Positions 40,168 through 40,583 of a stretch of 40,583 nt of DNA are shown here, in pieces. Both the position numbers and the translations under genes were made by a program. The stretch's first letter is position 1. Each line of letters begins with the position of its first letter. Source of the stretch: a virus; the IMG/VR virus record IMGVR_UViG_3300030108_001316, positions 1 to 40,583 of that record; one strand, given 5' to 3'. The notes below the pieces were generated by a model. It worked only from the letters and a program-made list of their open reading frames with translations. It had not been told where the DNA came from and did not search any database.

Positions 40168-40583
40168 CTAAAAAATAGATGTGTTTAGATTTGCAAAGTC
40201 AATATCAACTTTGAATACATCTACTGGTGCTGCTCTTCTTGATTTAATTGTAGTAACATTTCGCACCGTATCGTACATGTCACCACCTATACCAAGCACT
40301 AAGTCTGTGTGAGCTAGGAGTCCCGCCTTAGCCTCTAACAATTCTTTTTCACTTGGTAAGTTTACATCAGCATTTAACTGATGAGCTGTAATAATAGCTA
40401 TCTTCTTATTCTGAGCTACTCGTTTAAGATTCTCAGATATGTATTCCAACTGAAATCTTTTCTCTTTGCTCTGTGGTGCGTCTAGTACACTCATGTAATC
40501 TAGAAATACTACGTCTGGCATCAAAGAATCTACCTCTACTTCTAGCTCTGGTATACCAAACGACGACGAGCACACAGCATAGA
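40168..40583 (-). CDS. DnaB/T7-gp4-like helicase, C-terminal part (gene crosses the joint)
   Basis: This part encodes about residues 211-348; the N-terminal part is at 1-731. Walker B (VVFLDYMSVLD) appears again in the overlap. The C-terminal motif 'IAIITAHQLNADVN' is the H4-type sensor loop, and 'TIKSRRAAP' carries the arginines expected at the subunit interface. The frame is intact with no stop from 40583 to the stop at 40168, and joining the ends gives one uninterrupted gene of 1,047 bases. Confidence 0.9.
   Translation of the reverse strand, partial: YAVCSSSFGIPELEVEVDSLMPDVVFLDYMSVLDAPQSKEKRFQLEYISENLKRVAQNKKIAIITAHQLNADVNLPSEKELLEAKAGLLAHTDLVLGIGGDMYDTVRNVTTIKSRRAAPVDVFKVDIDFANLNTSIF
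40484..40583. repeat. Terminal direct repeat, right copy
   Basis: Identical to positions 1-100 except one silent difference (40582 g versus 99 a). Confidence 0.9.

Overview
The window is a complete or near-complete genome of a short-tailed (podovirus-type) double-stranded DNA phage, opened at an arbitrary point. The first 100 bases recur as the last 100 with one difference (99 versus 40582), so the molecule closes to a circle of about 40,483 bp, and a DnaB-like helicase gene runs across the joint. The sequence is clearly AT-rich and the genes are tightly packed, with many 1-30 base overlaps. Several small late proteins (the DUF6321-, DUF5824- and 'LTKRQ'-type basic proteins, and the XkdW-like fibre-associated protein) are kinds I know mainly from marine phages. 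A low-GC marine bacterium is therefore a reasonable host guess, but it is inference only. I see no integrase, immunity repressor, tRNA or phage RNA polymerase, so the phage looks lytic and dependent on host RNA polymerase.

Layout. Two divergent transcription units leave a regulatory region at about 5320-5776. The leftward unit (minus strand) starts at 5319. It first carries a 187-residue unknown protein, then an intrinsic terminator and an AT-rich spacer. About fourteen very small unknown genes follow (4444 down to 731). Next comes the replication and recombination set, which passes through the joint: helicase, PD-(D/E)XK nuclease, CHC2/TOPRIM primase, a small unknown, DNA polymerase with an N-terminal uracil-glycosylase-like domain, a small unknown, a Cas4/RecB-like Fe-S exonuclease, an Hjc-like nuclease and two unknowns ending at 34067.

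The rightward unit (plus strand, 5777-34013) is the packaging and virion programme. It starts with a small sigma-region-2-like protein and a small terminase. Small basic proteins and a candidate Rz/Rz1 spanin pair lie between the two terminase genes, as in T7. Then come large terminase, portal, scaffold, N4-gp56-type capsid protein, head-tail adaptor, a cluster of small basic proteins, fibre-type genes, the tail nozzle, a long fibre, three large presumed internal (ejection) proteins of 428, 654 and 1828 residues, a small membrane protein, an HExxH zincin-like protein, two exported proteins and two final membrane proteins. The two units converge at 34014-34066.

The most unusual signals are non-coding or domain-level. 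A 15-bp palindrome, GCGGG-N5-CCCGC, occurs six times: five in leftward intergenic regions and one inside the polymerase coding sequence. A 62-base element at 4086-4147 has a perfect 9-bp outer stem and crossing inner pairings. Six ACTAGT hexamers sit within 137 bp. A 14-bp palindrome lies on the -10 of the rightward promoter. The polymerase glycosylase domain keeps four Fe-S cysteines but appears to have lost its catalytic motifs. No recognisable endolysin is present.
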